A stretch of DNA of 64,000 bases from Crocodylus rhombifer (GCA_038503035.1 JAVSML010024699.1:248001-312000); one strand, 5' to 3'; positions 46,502 through 59,335 are shown, numbered from the stretch's first letter. The notes: generated from the letters alone by a model not told the origin. Program-made: numbers and translations.

Positions 46502-49500
46502 CCTGGTGAAGAAGAGCTGCTGGGCTGGGTTGGCCATACCCTAGTATACTTACAGCCACTGTCAAGCTGAGAGAATTGCTTTAAAAGAGGGGAAGCAGGC
46601 TCAGAAAGGGGAGGGCTGTCAATACTGACTGATCCTGCCTGTAGGTCAGATGTCCTCTGAGGAGTGAGCGCTGCAGATTCCCAGGTCAGTGTGTGTGCTT
46701 GGGTAGATTGCAGCATGGGGACCAGGGAGCTGTCCTAGTGCCATATTACGTGCACACATATTGTAAACAAAACAGACTTTTTTTATCCCACTAGATATAA
46801 TTTTGGCTGCTTGTAGTTATAAATAATAATAAAACAAACAAAATGTGTTCTGCTTTTTTCTCCCTGATTTCTTGTTGCTGTAGTTAGCATTGATGTACTT
46901 CTTACATTGCTGAGGAATATTTTAGTTATGGGCATATCTTAGTTCTACTGTAGTCATCCCTTTCCCAGCCTTTATGTTTATATTTGGCTCCCACATGAAC
47001 TGTAACTATGCTACACAAGGTGGACCAAGTTTCCTACTGGTATAAATTGACAAAATTTTGTGGAAGTCAGCAGAAATGTAACTTCAGCAGAAAGTTAATC
47101 CCTGTATATCTAGTAACATCAAATGCTATTTGTGTGTATCTAAGACTTGTGTAATGTTAAATTCCACACTTTTTGCATACAGCATGCCTCAGAATAAAAT
47201 GTACACCTTATTTTTGCAAGACAGAATTACAAAAAAAATCTTTCCGTGTTGTAAGTATTTGAGTAGTGGCAGCTAGGAGCTGAGTCTGCTCATTGCTCTG
47301 CTCCCTATGAGTCACATGCAGGCCTTACTTTTTCCAGTAAGGCAGAAACTGCTGTTATGGCATTTCTCGCTTACAATGTACGCTGAAATTTCCAGTGGCT
47401 GGTTTTCGGAAAAAAAGGCGACATAACATGGCAGTCTCTTGAAATTCCAGGAATAATACAATGGATGTAAACAGAAACACGTTTCTTCTTTGCATTTCAA
47501 TTTTCAAAAATTATAAAAGTACTATAGAGGAAAAAAAGTTTTTGTCTGTGACTGATTCATCCCATGAAAAGGTATCTGAAGCTACTAGGACCTCAGGTCC
47601 TCAACACTTTGTATGTAAAGAGTAAAAGCTACTCCAAGACTACTCCGTAGTGCAGCCACTATGCACTAAGAAATAATTGCTTGCTTGTTGCAGCGGCATC
47701 TCCAACTACTATTCTTATCTGACCTTTCCTTTCTAAGTAAGTTAACTGAGAAACATGCTAATGTTTTGTTTCAAATTCCTCAGTATTTTAATACCCGGGA
47801 GCCCTTTCATGGGGCATAGGCAGACAAAGATACGTAAGAGAAATTGCCATTGCCATTGAACTGTGGTCCTTTCTTAGCTCTGTCTTTACTAGCTCCCAAA
47901 CCTAAAGCAGTATAGAGCTGTTTTAGGGGAGGCAACATGGGTAGACAAATACGCTCATCATTTGCTAATGTAAGTTTAGTGCTTTTGGATTAGGGGCTAG
48001 CACAACATGTCTCAAATTTCACTTAGCGTTACGTTGGAGACCTTTTTCTTTGCTCCAGAACAGTTATCTCTGGAACCCATTTAGTGGTTGAACACATGCA
48101 TCCCTCCCCAACTTGTTCAATGCTTTTGTAATACATAAAGCTTTTGTAATACTATGGGACATTTGTCTGGATGGAAAAATACCAGCTGCACAGACCCACA
48201 TCACTTCCATATCAAGTCCAAGTGGCATAAGCTCTTCTTTACTGAATGGTATGGCGGATATAAACAACTGAAGCTCTGAATCACTGAGGGTGGTGCTGGT
48301 TAGAGGAGGAAAGCAACTTCAGCTGTTTGCTGCTGCTTTGACATGGAAGTTTTTTCCCTCAAATTGTCAGTAAATTGTCCAATTGGTTATGCTCGCTTGG
48401 ATTCCTCGTTGCTTCTGGAACGGATTCCATGAAAAAATGCTGTATACCATCACCTCTCAGAGTTGAGTCTATAGCCTGTTTCATGCATTTATGACCTCCA
48501 GGTTGATCACTATAAATCTCTGTACCTGAGGGTATAACCCTGAACCTTTAAAAATCTAAGTTCTGCTGTCTCATTATTTCCCTGCTGAGTACTGGAGCCA
48601 AATTTATTTTTTGTTTTTGCTCATTAGAGTCTTGCAACAGATTGTCTCAGGTTGCTATGTGGATTGTATTATTTTCTAGGATTCAAATGGCATCCATGTT
48701 CCACTGTAGCAGTGGAAGTGTCAGTCTTGAGGCCAACTTTTGAACAGAGGACAGAGCTTTCTTGATGATGGGCCCATATAGTTGGGATTACCACTGAAAA
48801 TATTAGGATGGCTGTAAAATCTCAGCATTTTCATAAAAACACCCCAAACCTTTGGACAGTCTTCCCACAGTAAGACCCTGTTTAAAAAAAAAAGACCAAA
48901 AAAAAAAAAGGAAGACCAAAAACCCAAGCCTGAAGCCCATAAACACAAAATAAACTAAATTCATTCCTTTCTGGCTGGGCAGAAAAGAGAGAGACTGAGA
49001 TTTTAATGTGCAGAATTTTTAATTTTGGAAGGTGTTGAGATAATAAGAGTGCATGTGATGAGGGAGGAGCATGTAAAGAATATATATAGAAAAAAAGTTA
49101 AACATAAATACATCTATCTTGTTTACACAGTCTTACCAGAGGAATGGTATTAAAATTCAGTGTAAGAGCATATTCAGGAATAGAAGTCATACAATATTCT
49201 TTGTCACCTTTTAATCACATTTTCCTAATTATGAATGCATTTATCCATCTTCTAAACATTACATTTTGTTCTATGTGCACAGAACTTCCATTTAGGATAT
49301 TATAGGATAGTCCATGGTATGCCTCATGAAAGTAGCTGAGAATTTAGTATAGGTTGTAGTGTACAAAAATCCTTGTGAGGTACAGGTAATAATACTTATT
49401 TATGTTATGTATGGAAAGTTGACGCAAAGAGATAATGACAATTCCTACTTTTTATATAATGGTTTTCATCAGGAGATCTAAATGCTGTCTTGTCTAACAC

Positions 49501-51898
49501 TGCCTCCCCAAACTTAAGATATTTGTTAAAGGCAGACAGAAAGTTTATGGTAGTTAGGACCAAAATCCAGATAACACTCATGACTGAAAATGAAATTAAC
49601 TGCAAAATCAATATTTGAGCACACATTGTAGTATTTAGAATTTTTGGCCCTCCTGCTTATATTTTCAGTTGGGACTCAACACAAAGCATGGTAGAGAGTG
49701 GGGTCATTGTTTGATGGATGAATAGAAGACATGGCTCTTCTGTCCATGTTCAGTTTCCTGGATCTCGATGTGGTTTTTGTTACTAATGCTCACCAAATAT
49801 TCCTATTCCATCTGGTTTTTCCGAGTACAGAGGCCCTTTCTGCTTCAGTAATAGGGGCCATATAAGATAAACGAGTAGATAAAAGTAGGGCGACTGGGAG
49901 AAGGAAATGGTGAAGTCAGACCCACAATTGAGAGAGCTAAGTCTTCATCTGGATCTGCTAGGGCAAATTCCTACACTTGTGCAAAGGTATTGGTTTCACT
50001 GGGATACTGCATTAGTTTAGGAGTCTGTATTAATGCATCCGGTTGAAGGATTCAATTCCAGAAGAGCTGATTGTGTTCAGAAAGCTTGGCTAAGTGATAA
50101 TTAAGAAGGCAGGGGAGCACAATAACTGTCTGTAAATATTCATAGTATGTAAGCATCAAAAACGCCAACAAAGGTTATACTATGTAAGCATCAAGAGTGG
50201 CACAAAAGGTTATAATTAATAGTAAAAGAATTAAACAGGAGAACCTTCTGTCAGATGGAAATATCATCAGGAAGAAACTAGCAGGGAAAACCTCAACAAA
50301 GGTATCTTCTAAATTATTCTGTATATACTAGGAATTTCCACTGGTAAAGGCCTCTTGTGGTCAGCCTGGTTTTGCTGCTACCTGCATCCTAGTGGCTCAG
50401 TAGAGATGTGCAATCAGAACTGAGAAATCCTCCTTTTGAGGGATATTCCTATGAGGTCGAAAGTCATAGAAAAGATAATAGAGCATCAAGCTGTACTACT
50501 TTTATTCTGGGCAGTCTCCCTGAGGCTGTGAAGGATAGTTGAGCTCCATGTCCATGGGAAAAGGACTAAATAGAGGTTCCACAGGCTCTCAAAAGAAGCA
50601 AGCAGCTATGGAGGAGGCTGACTTCTGCATGGGAGACCAATGTGCAAATCTCTCAGGTGATCTTGGTCAGCGTGGCCTTTCTGGATGTGAAACAATACCT
50701 CAAGAATGCCTGGCCACTGTAGACTTTTTTGAAAGGAGCTTGAATACTTGTTTTACAGTGTTCCTGACCTAACAGAACATGACTTAGATGCCCTAATGGT
50801 GGGTTTCTAGAATTTCTAGTTTCTAGAATTTCTATTTCTAGTCCCCAGAATATGGTGTAGTATGCCTTAATTCATTTTTTAAACTCTTGAATAATAGAGA
50901 TTTAAATTAGCTAGTTTCAAAAGAAACCAAAACTAACAACCAAACACATTTAGAAAGGTAAAGAATGATACACACACACGTTCAGAAGTTATATTATTCA
51001 ATAGTCTCCCCTAGAGAAGGAACAGTAAGAGCCTGAGTTGAGAGGTTTTTTTAATTTTCTTGTCCGGAGGTTTCTTGATACATACTCAGTACATGGATAG
51101 AAATAGAATATAATATATGCTAGAAAATATTTTGGTTCAGCAAAGAAAGCATCAGTGAGCTAAACTATTTTGTACAATTTTATGTTAGCTTGATCACTAT
51201 AGTGCCACAAAAAATCCACAATAGTTCAAAAGTTGTATGAAGAACTTCTGCCTTTTGTTGTGACAGATGTTGATGCATTTTAATTTTTCTCCTTTTTATA
51301 GGTATTTGCATATTTTCCTTTCCAGTGAAAAGACCTTTTGTTTGCCATAAGAAGGCTATTATCCAGAATGTTAATGGGTTTCTAGCTATTAAGATGTAAT
51401 GATATACCTTGAGTATTTAAGTATAAATTTGAAAAATCTCCATGAGCAATCTCAAAGGAATACTTAGAATGCACTTCTAGTAAATTGGCTCATTTTCTTG
51501 TAATTTACTAGAAGTGCTGATATGAGAGCAGTCATAATGTGAAAAGTACATTAATCCCTGGAGTTGCATTGTATGTATTAAATTATTACTCTCAAAGTAT
51601 AAAACATATGAGACCATTTAGCTTTCATTCACACTTGTTACTTAGAATCACAGTAGAAAAAAATCACCTTCATTTCAAGCAAGGAATTAGAAACAATACA
51701 TTTAGCATTTTTAAAAACAAGATATGTGGTAATAAAGTAAGTTTGGTCTTGCATAGCAATTTTTCTTTTCAAGAGTGTTGGAGCGAAAAGAGGACTGTCA
51801 TTAGTAAGGCTATATTGAAGCTTATAGATAGATAGTAGATAACTTTGTAATACAACCATTGCACTTGATTAAAATGTTCTCTGTTTTCCTCTCTACAG
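46502..51898. other. Last part of intron 1, nothing recognised
   Basis: More than 5 kb of AT-rich intron. The only structures I see are an imperfect duplication of about 36 bases (50143-50179 and 50180-50214) and a TTTCTAGAATTTCTAG repeat at 50803-50841. It ends in the polypyrimidine tract of the next exon's acceptor. Confidence 0.5.
50143..50214. repeat. Imperfect tandem duplication, about 36-bp unit
   Basis: Both units contain TATGTAAGCATCAA and end in AAAGGTTATA, with several substitutions between them. An older duplication than the one at 8428. Confidence 0.75.
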
Positions 51899-51996
51899 AG
51901 TAAGAGAAGCGGTGAAACAGCAGTTCCTTATACTAACTTATATTAATCAACGATTATAACACTGGGAGGCTGAAAACCCTGGCTGCTACTGGAAGC

Positions 51997-52017
51997 ATGT
52001 TGTTTAAGAAGTGGTAA
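51997..52017 (+). CDS. Short uORF in AOPEP 5' UTR
   Basis: An ATG with G at position -3 opens six codons (MLFKKW) and stops at TAA, 24 bases before the main start. Its position could lower translation of AOPEP by reinitiation. Whether it is used is unknown. Confidence 0.4.
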   Translation: MLFKKW

Positions 52018-52041
52018 CGCTGTTGCCTAGCCAACTGGAAC

Positions 52042-52847
52042 ATGGAAACACAGCTAGACCCTAGTAAGGATGATTTGCCCCTAATGGCCAACACTAGCCA
52101 CATGCTGATGAAGCATTACATATTGGACTTGGATGTGGATTTTAAAAGCCAAGTTATTGAAGGCAGCATAGTTCTCTTCTTTGAGACTGGAAGCAGTTGC
52201 AGGAAAGTAGGCAGTAGTGTGGAAGGAGCCTGCCATCCACAGTCAGATGAAACCTTCAAAATTCGGGCATTTGACCTCTGCCACATTCCTGTGACAAATG
52301 CAAGTGCCTGCTCATCTAAAACTGGATATAATGATTTTGCTGTCTGTGGTAAAGGTGAAAAAGATACTTCTGATAAAAATGGTAACCATAGCAACAGGGC
52401 ACAGGCTTCTGGGATTTCTAGTTCAAAGAAGTGCTGTGACATAGAGAATCATGGGAGTGAGGATTTTCTGCTGGTATTGGACTGCTGTGATTTATCTGTG
52501 TTAAAGGTCGAGGAGGTGGATGTTGCTGCTGTGCCAGGTATTGAAAAATTTACAAGGTCTGCCAAGCTAACTGAGGGTTCAGAAGAGCTGGGAAATCTCA
52601 GGAATCAGATTGTACATGAACTTGTGACTTTACCTGCGGATCGGTGGGAGGAACAGCTCTACTATTACACTTGCTGCAGCCAGGCGCCTGGTTGTGGAGA
52701 GCTTCTGTTTACCACTAGCACTTGGAGCTTGGAGATAAGGAAGGCAGGGATTCAGATACCAAGAGACTTTCCTCGTGCAATAAGGATCTGTTACAAAACA
52801 AAGCCAGAGGGAAGATCAGTTACGTGGACCACAGACCAGAGCGGCAG
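52042..52847 (+). CDS. AOPEP: AOPEP (aminopeptidase O) N-terminal coding exon, partial
   Basis: AOPEP is an M1-family zinc aminopeptidase; the human enzyme can remove N-terminal arginine, for example from angiotensin III. This exon gives 268 codons plus two bases, roughly the first third of the family's length. Residues 25-48 (HYILDLDVDF...GSIVLFFE) are the opening strands of the M1 N-terminal beta domain. Residues 50-135 are a Ser/Gly/Lys-rich, poorly ordered insert. Residues 139-166 (SEDFLLVLDCCD, then LKVEEVDVAAVPG) resume the beta fold and match AOPEP closely. The exon ends at DQSG, and the split codon continues in an exon outside the window; the HEXXH zinc motif also lies there. The start at 52042 has A at -3 and G at +4, with an in-frame stop upstream. 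The frame's last 17 codons beyond 52847 are intron. Confidence 0.92.
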
Positions 52848-52853
52848 GTATGT

Positions 52854-55800
52854 ACAGCTAAACACATGGCAATTTTGTGCACAGGGGAGAAGAATTTAAA
52901 GTGATGCATTCAAGGATGAACAACCATGTGAAGCAGATGAATGTGCTTTTCCACTGTTTTCTTTTCATCCTTACATTGAATTTTGCCGGGCTGAAGAAAA
53001 GCAGGTGAACCCCATTCAGACGCAACCCTGTGTGTGTCTGTTCCATATGCTTATTCAGGGCTGTGAGTAAATGATCATGCTGCATATTGAGTATAAATTG
53101 AGGGAGGTGAGAGGAGTGAGGAGGTGCAGGCTAGAGAAGAGGATGTGTACATGATAGATTACTTTCACTTTTAAGCATTCTACATTCTTTTTCCTTTTTC
53201 TGGCACAAGGAACAGATCACACAACATAAACATTGGTATGCATAGTACTCGACAGAGAAGTGATCACAAACTAGTCTTTTCTTCCCTAAAAAATACTGTA
53301 TTGAATCATAGTAAGAATCTTTTCCTGCTTAAGCAACTTCTCAAATTCCTTTTGTACATCATGCAAAATACATTGACCACAACTAAATTGTCAACTTAGT
53401 TTGTGAGAAATGTGGTTATCATACAGATAGCTTTTGTAAAGGTGCATGGTGTTGTACAGAACTCTTAAAGGTACAGGACCCCTTCCCTGAATTGTCTTCG
53501 TCTCTCAGACTAGCATCCTTGCATTTTTATCTGGGGTTCTTTGAGATAGCTGAGAAGCCACAATAAATTTGCTGCGGCATCAAGTTTGAGTGTGGGAAGG
53601 AATCAGGTTCAATAAACACTTGCAACCCCTCCCCTAAAAGAGACTTGGAGTATCTTATCTTAATTACACTTGTGCAACTTGAGAGCTGCTTCGTGCCCTG
53701 CAATTGCATAAAGGACATTTAGATCATTTTAGTATTGAACCCTGAAACTGTCTTTAATGAGAGAATAGCTATGCTTGCTCGTGATGATTACAAATCAATA
53801 GATATTTTCTGTCTTTAACCAGGAGATATCATTGGTATGGTTTCTCTTTTTTTCCAGTGAAGTCCTGCCTTGTTTGCCATTATGTTGAATGAAGCATAGA
53901 GCCCGACTTGCCCACAGTCACACAGGTTTATCAGTGTCTTCCTGTTTTTCACTTTAGCCTTGAAGCTACAACTTTCTCAAAATCAGCTATCCTGGGACTT
54001 GTGTTTGTGTGGGTTTATTCAGTTAATATATTGAATATCAAGGGAGTTTTTATAGACTGAATCACTAAGTCCCCTTGAATTGAATTTTTTTCCCTTTTTT
54101 CATTCCAAAGGATCGTGCTCTTGTTTTTGCAGCTTATATTAGAGGCAGCTCATGGGAGTCGCACAGAAGTGTGTAGGCTTTCATGTGGAAGAGAAAAGAC
54201 AATGATGTTTGTATTAGAAAGGCTAATGTTTGGTGATGTTTGCATTAGAAAGTCTGATGGTACAGCTAGTCTCAGGCACTTTATTTTTCTGTCTAGTACA
54301 TGGCTTTTTATGAAAGTATTCCAGGAATTACTTCCTGTCATCAGCATAAGTCGTTTGTGAATCACAGTTATTAAAATCCTTTACTTCAAATTTTGTGATA
54401 TGAGATTTAATAGAAGATAATACTGCAAAGAATGGAATTAACCCCTCTCTGCCCCATGCACAGCATACTATCATTTATTTTTCTTCTTTCCTTTCTTTGT
54501 TTCTAGAAATAAAGTATATTGCTAATATATGAGTGAAGAGTCATTTTATTTTATTATTTATATATGTGATATGTGCATGGTGTTTTACAGTGACCCGATA
54601 TCAGATTTTCCCCCAAGGAGTTTATAATCTAGAATTTTAATTCTGAAGAAAGTTACTCAATGAATAACAAGAAACAAACATATTGATTTTATGTGTAGCT
54701 TCCCCTAGCTTGTTTGTATAGTATTTTGAATGTGGAGAGTCCAGCAAATATTATATAAGGCGTTTATTTTATTTGTTTTAAACACCACTTGTGCTAGATA
54801 AGGATTTGTCGGCTGCATTTGTATGAGCGGAGATATTTGGAAATAGTTTTAAGAAAATTAATATGGGCATGTAGAGCACGTTCCTTTTTCCAGCGTAGGG
54901 CAGAACACATGGAATTCCAGTGATTCCTTGTGCGACCTTTGGATACTAGAAAAATGTATTAATGATCACAGTAAGAGCTTGTGTCCAGTCATGAGGTGTT
55001 AGACTGATAAGTTAGTAATAGGTGTTTGGGATCCTTTCTACAAAATCAATAAATTATGGGGCAAAAAAGAGAAATGAAACCATTCCTTTTTGCTTTCTTC
55101 CAAAAATTAGATTTTCAGAGACAATGTTAGATGGAATATTACAGTTAAAAATACTCACCAGTTTTACCCATCATTACATAAATATTAAAATGGACCAGTG
55201 TTTTCATATATTTTACTGATGTTTGTGCATGGTACTCATCTGGGACAATGAAAAAGCTGATTGATTCTTCCTTATTTTTTAAAGTTTAACTTTCCAGTTA
55301 TACATGATATTGCAATATTTGGGTTACAGTGTTTGGGTAGTAAATATTATCCATGTTGGATAACATTGAAAGCTAAGCAAAAGTATATTTTCATTCAAAA
55401 TATTACTAGAGAACATGAATGAAAATGTTTCCATTAATATCAGGCCTTACAAAAGCTTATCTAAAACAAGTGCTGGGTTTGTATCAATATCCTTATGTAA
55501 AGGATATGTAGAAAAGGATATCACTTGAAGACTAGGAAAAATGTCTATTTTCTTGATTCAGGAAGATGTTTAAGCATGTTTTCTTAACTTTGACCACGGG
55601 AATAGCATCATGGAAGTCAGTAAAACTATTTAAAACCTTCAAGTTAGGCAACTATTCAAATGTTTTGATTAGTTAGGACTATTAAAATATTTTCCTAGTA
55701 TTTAATACTTAATGTTTATGAAAATTAAATATTAAATATATTCTGTTTTTTTAAAGATAATTTTCATAATGGACAACTTTGCGAGCTCGAGCTGAAGTGT

Positions 55801-56087
55801 GAAATTTAACCTAGCTTCTTTCTGCCTTACTTTCACTGCTCCTTCTAATAAGGATGCTGCAATTTGAATTTATTTGACAATCATACTGATGATATATGAC
55901 CTGAACCTCCTCTTTTTTCCACATAGCTGTGTCCAGAACAAAAATACACTTCTATTTGATGTTCAAAAATTAGAATAAATAAAGACTGTTTATGTCCCAA
56001 AGAGCTAACTGTCTTTGGCCCAAATTTTACATCTACTGATGCATGTGTTTAACTTCAGTGACTATCCTGTTATCAAGTTGCACCTTA
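52854..56087. other. Intron 2, first 3 kb, nothing recognised
   Basis: AT-rich, no exon, RNA gene or bounded repeat that I can support. Confidence 0.5.
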
Positions 56088-56320
56088 GGGAAGTTTAGGT
56101 TGGATATTAAGAAGAATTTCCTCACTAGGAGGGTAGTAAAACACTGGAACAGGTTACTCGGAGAGGTAGTAGAAGCTCCATCCTTGGAGGTTTTCAAAAC
56201 CCAGCTAGACAAAGCTTTGGCTGGGATGATCTAGTTGGTGATGGTCCTGCTTTGAGCAGGTGGTTGGACTAGATGACCTCCTGAGGTCCCGTCCAACCCT
56301 AACTTTCTATGATTCTAACA
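56088..56320 (+). mobile_element. Old CR1 3' end
   Basis: Carries the end of CR1 ORF2 (GGTTGGATATTAAGAAGAA, then CTTGGAGGTTTTCAAAACCC), then the 3' UTR GGACTAGATGACCTCCTGAG and the terminal TATGATTCTAA tail. 5'-truncated, + strand. A 63-codon open frame across it is the remnant ORF2 C-terminus. Confidence 0.85.
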
Positions 56321-56409
56321 TTAGGTGTCTATATCTTGTCAGGCACACTAACATGCAGCAGACATTCAGTAAATTTTTTTCAGGAAACATACTCTGAAAT
56401 ATTCTAGTC

Positions 56410-56947
56410 CAAGGGTGCTCAATTTCCAACCAATGGACCAGATTCAGCTTGCAGCATTGTGCCATCTGGCCCATGGGGCTCCCCATAGGTTCGGAAATAT
56501 GGCTGTGGGAGAGCGGTGGCACCACTCCCCTGTTGCCAAATCTCTTGGCCCATTGGGGAGCTCTGGGTCATGTGTGTTGGATCTGGTGCCCAATCCCAGC
56601 ACTCAGGCTGGGCAGGGGTGATGCTGGGCCTCAAGGCCCAATTTTGGGATGGGGGCCTGGGAGGTGGTAGAGTTGGGGATGTGCCTCTAGTGCACAGGGG
56701 GCATGAGAATGCAGTGCCAGCCACCCCAGGGCACAATCCTGGTTTATGTGGGGTAGGCGGGTGTGGTGCTAGGCCCCTGGGGTGCAATCCTGGTGCATGG
56801 GGCAGGAAAAGAGCAGTGTTGGACTCCAGGGCCCAGTCCTGGACCATGGGGCAGGGAAGGGGTGGTGCCAGGCCTGGGGCCTGGTGGACCCACAGATGGA
56901 GTCCATTCCACTCCTGCCTTGTGCAGCCAAAAAGTTAAGCACCACTG
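56410..56947. mobile_element. hAT copy F, first of a tandem pair
   Basis: The left end is CAAGGGTGCTCAATTTCC and the reversed right end is CAGTGGTGCTTAACTTTT. The left flank is ttctagtc (56402-56409) and the right flank ctgtagtc (56948-56955). The interior is GC-rich and non-coding. Confidence 0.82.
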
Positions 56948-56955
56948 CTGTAGTC

Positions 56956-57497
56956 CAGTGATGCTCAGCCTTTTTCCTCAGCAGGCTGGATGGGCAGTGC
57001 CTGGTTCGATTGTGGGCTAGATGGTCCATGTCCAGCCATCTGACCATGTGTGGTGGGGCTGAGGGGCAGCCTGGCCCCTCAAGGGGGGAATGGGGCTTTA
57101 CAGAGGCCCACCAGGGAGAGAAGGGGGAATAGCTCAGTTCTGTGGGAGGGAAAAGGGGTATGGCTTGGCCCCAGTCCAGCCCTGTGGGGAAAAAGGAGGC
57201 ATCGCCCGGCTCCAGTCCAGTCCTGTGGAGGAAAAAGGGTTTGGCTGGCCCCAGCTGAGCCCTCTGGAGAAAGGGATGTGTGGCCCAGCCTTCCAGGGGG
57301 AAGGGATCAGGACCTGGCTCTGACTGGGAGTGAGGGGTTTGGGGCTTGGGAATTTTGGTGGGGGGGGGGAAGTGGCTGTATTAATGGCCACTGCTCTCCC
57401 GCTGCCAAATTTCCCAACCTGTGGGGACCCCCGTGAGTTAAATGTATTAGCTTCATGGACTGCATTTGTCTCACAGGCTGAAGGTTGAGCATCCATG
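56956..57497. mobile_element. hAT copy G, second of a tandem pair
   Basis: The left end is CAGTGATGCTCAGCC and the reversed right end is CATGGATGCTCAACC. It is separated from copy F by exactly eight bases, ctgtagtc. The right flank (57498-57505) is ttctagtc, identical to the site left of copy F. F and G share family but differ in sequence. Confidence 0.82.
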
Positions 57498-57505
57498 TTC
57501 TAGTC

Positions 57506-58052
57506 CATCAAATCTGGATGAAGCTTTACCGTCTCTTCTTTTGGGGTCAGTTAATGGTGGGTTTGTTAATATATTTGTCCCCTTTTCAAAGCTTTTAATC
57601 AATTAATGTTAAAGTCTGTTTGGATTTATTTAGCATATGGGTAGCTGAAATATGTTTCATGAGCACTTATTGAGAAATCTGAAATCAGAAGATACTCATA
57701 GTTGCAGCTAGAACCTCTGATCTCAAAGGCTGCATCCTGGACAGTGGTTCTGCACCAAGCAGTGCTGGTTGCTGGCAATGACAGCTATTTTTGCACCCCG
57801 TAGTAACTCCCAAAGGTAGTGCCCAGGGCTGCAGCCCTCTCCCCTCCCACCTCAGTTATTCTACTGGTTTAGAAACTAAAGACAAAGGCACATGATCGCC
57901 TTCTACTTTTGTTATATTTGTAACCAAAGATCTTTATTCCATTCTTAATTTTTAATATTTTTATACTGGCATGTAACGTTTCTAAAAATATTTGCAGAGT
58001 CAAGAATGGTTTTTGACTAATTATACTATCATTAGATTTTGTAGTTAAGATC
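57506..58052. other. Intron 2 sequence, nothing recognised
   Basis: No supported exon or bounded repeat. Confidence 0.45.
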
Positions 58053-58060
58053 TTATAGGA

Positions 58061-58251
58061 CAGAGGTGGCCAACCCATGACACACTTGCCACAAATGGAA
58101 TATGAGAACACAGCAATGAATAGGGCAGGCAGTAGAAAGAAGAGGATCAGATTAGGCAGGAAGCAGAAAGCAGAGCAACAGTTGGGTAGGGGAAGGGGAT
58201 TGGAGTGGCACTCAGGGAGGCCACAGGGTTTAATTTGTGGCAGCCCCATTG
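58061..58251. mobile_element. Short hAT-like copy, 191 bp
   Basis: Begins CAGAGGTGGCCAACCCATG and ends GCAGCCCCATTG. Flanks ttatagga (58053-58060) and ttatagaa (58252-58259) match at seven of eight. The two termini are poorly inverted, so this is an internally deleted or diverged member. Confidence 0.7.
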
Positions 58252-58400
58252 TTATAGAACTATATGGAGGCAGTTTGCATCCATGACTGAGGTATTACTT
58301 TGGTCTCTCTGTAGACTGAATAAAACAAGGCTTCATTTTTTGCATTCAGACAAGTATCTTTGCAAATTTAAGAGGATACAGATTGAATTATTATTTAAAT

Positions 58401-58534
58401 CAGAGGTTGCCAACTTGTGACATATGTGACACTAGTGGTACAGGCAGCCTCTTTGTGTGGCAGACAGCAGATTGGGCAGGGAGCCCAGGGTAAGGTGAGG
58501 TAGGCATACCTGCCACAAAGAATGGCCCCCATTG
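58401..58534. mobile_element. Short hAT-like copy, 134 bp, same family
   Basis: Begins CAGAGGTTGCCAACTTGTG and ends GGCCCCCATTG, like the copy at 58061. Flanks atttaaat (58393-58400) and aattaaat (58535-58542) match at seven of eight. Confidence 0.7.
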
Positions 58535-58542
58535 AATTAAAT

Positions 58543-59335
58543 GAAAGCTTAAGAGATCATCACTTGGTTGGAAGAATTGCTTTATGTCCTGTGGGTTGTG
58601 CAGTGAATGAGAAGAAGCTATTTCACAACATTTAACTGGACAATGTAGTAGTTAGAGGCCAGACTTGGAACTATACACTTAGCTATGTAGAAATTAAGTA
58701 TGGGTCCACTGATTCAGTGAAAAGGATTGCCAGTGCCGGCCATGTAGCAAAACATATTGAAAATTTGGATTGATTCAGTTAGATTATCCTCTCTATCTGG
58801 TCCAGGATCTGCTCTCAGCTTTTGATGATATTCCTCTAAGTCCACTCTGAGGTTTCAGCAGATCAGGCACAGTCATAGAGCTATCTGTTACCAATAAAAG
58901 AAGGGGAAGGAAAGAGAAAAAAGCATGATAAAGTTGGGGAAAGGGAGAAATCAAGGAAAAAGGAGCTCCAGTACAAATTCACTTGCTGTAGCAGGATGCA
59001 GTCTGACATATTCTCTGTGCTGTAAGGTTTTGATGTTTCTAGGAAAATATGAACATGGAAAAATGCTTTATAAAAATGAAAAATGGGTCAATAATTTCAG
59101 ATGCTTTCAAATTTTCACAAAAATTAGTTTTATTTTTTTACTAAATGTAGCGAGGATCATTTTTTTGCTCCTAAGTGCTAGGAAGAGAATGGAATGAAGC
59201 AAGATTAGTGACTGCATAGGAGCTTGAAGTCTAGACATCTGGCAGGCTGATTATCACAACCACTTCCACCTGTGGGAAATGATCTCAAGACTCTGACACC
59301 AGCCATTTGGAACTGGTTGCCTGGGGCATTTTTAC
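58543..59335. other. Intron 2 sequence, nothing recognised
   Basis: No supported feature. Confidence 0.45.

Larger units (their letters stand above)
23249..51898 (+). other. AOPEP: Predicted AOPEP intron 1, about 28.6 kb
   Basis: Bounded by GTGAGC at 23249 and by a pyrimidine-rich tract ending CTCTCTACAG at 51898. A long first intron separating a CpG-island noncoding exon from the first coding exon agrees with my recollection of the human C9orf3 layout. I found no further exon inside. The intron is filled with transposons listed separately. Confidence 0.65.
51899..52847 (+). other. AOPEP: AOPEP exon 2, first coding exon
   Basis: The exon is bounded by CTCTCTACAG at 51898 and by CAG|GTATGT at 52847/52848. 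Its first 143 bases are 5' UTR. A second AG two bases into the exon could serve as an alternative acceptor without changing the protein. The UTR carries a six-codon uORF (51997-52017) in frame with the main start but closed by TAA 24 bases before it. Confidence 0.88.

Noticed and set aside
52848..52899. Extension of the AOPEP frame by 17 codons
   Set aside because: The extension begins with a consensus GTATGT donor and its residues do not continue the M1 domain; it is read-through into the intron.
58061..58534. One transposon covering both CAGAGGT starts
   Set aside because: Each start has its own matched 8-mer flank and its own CCCCATTG end, so these are two separate insertions.
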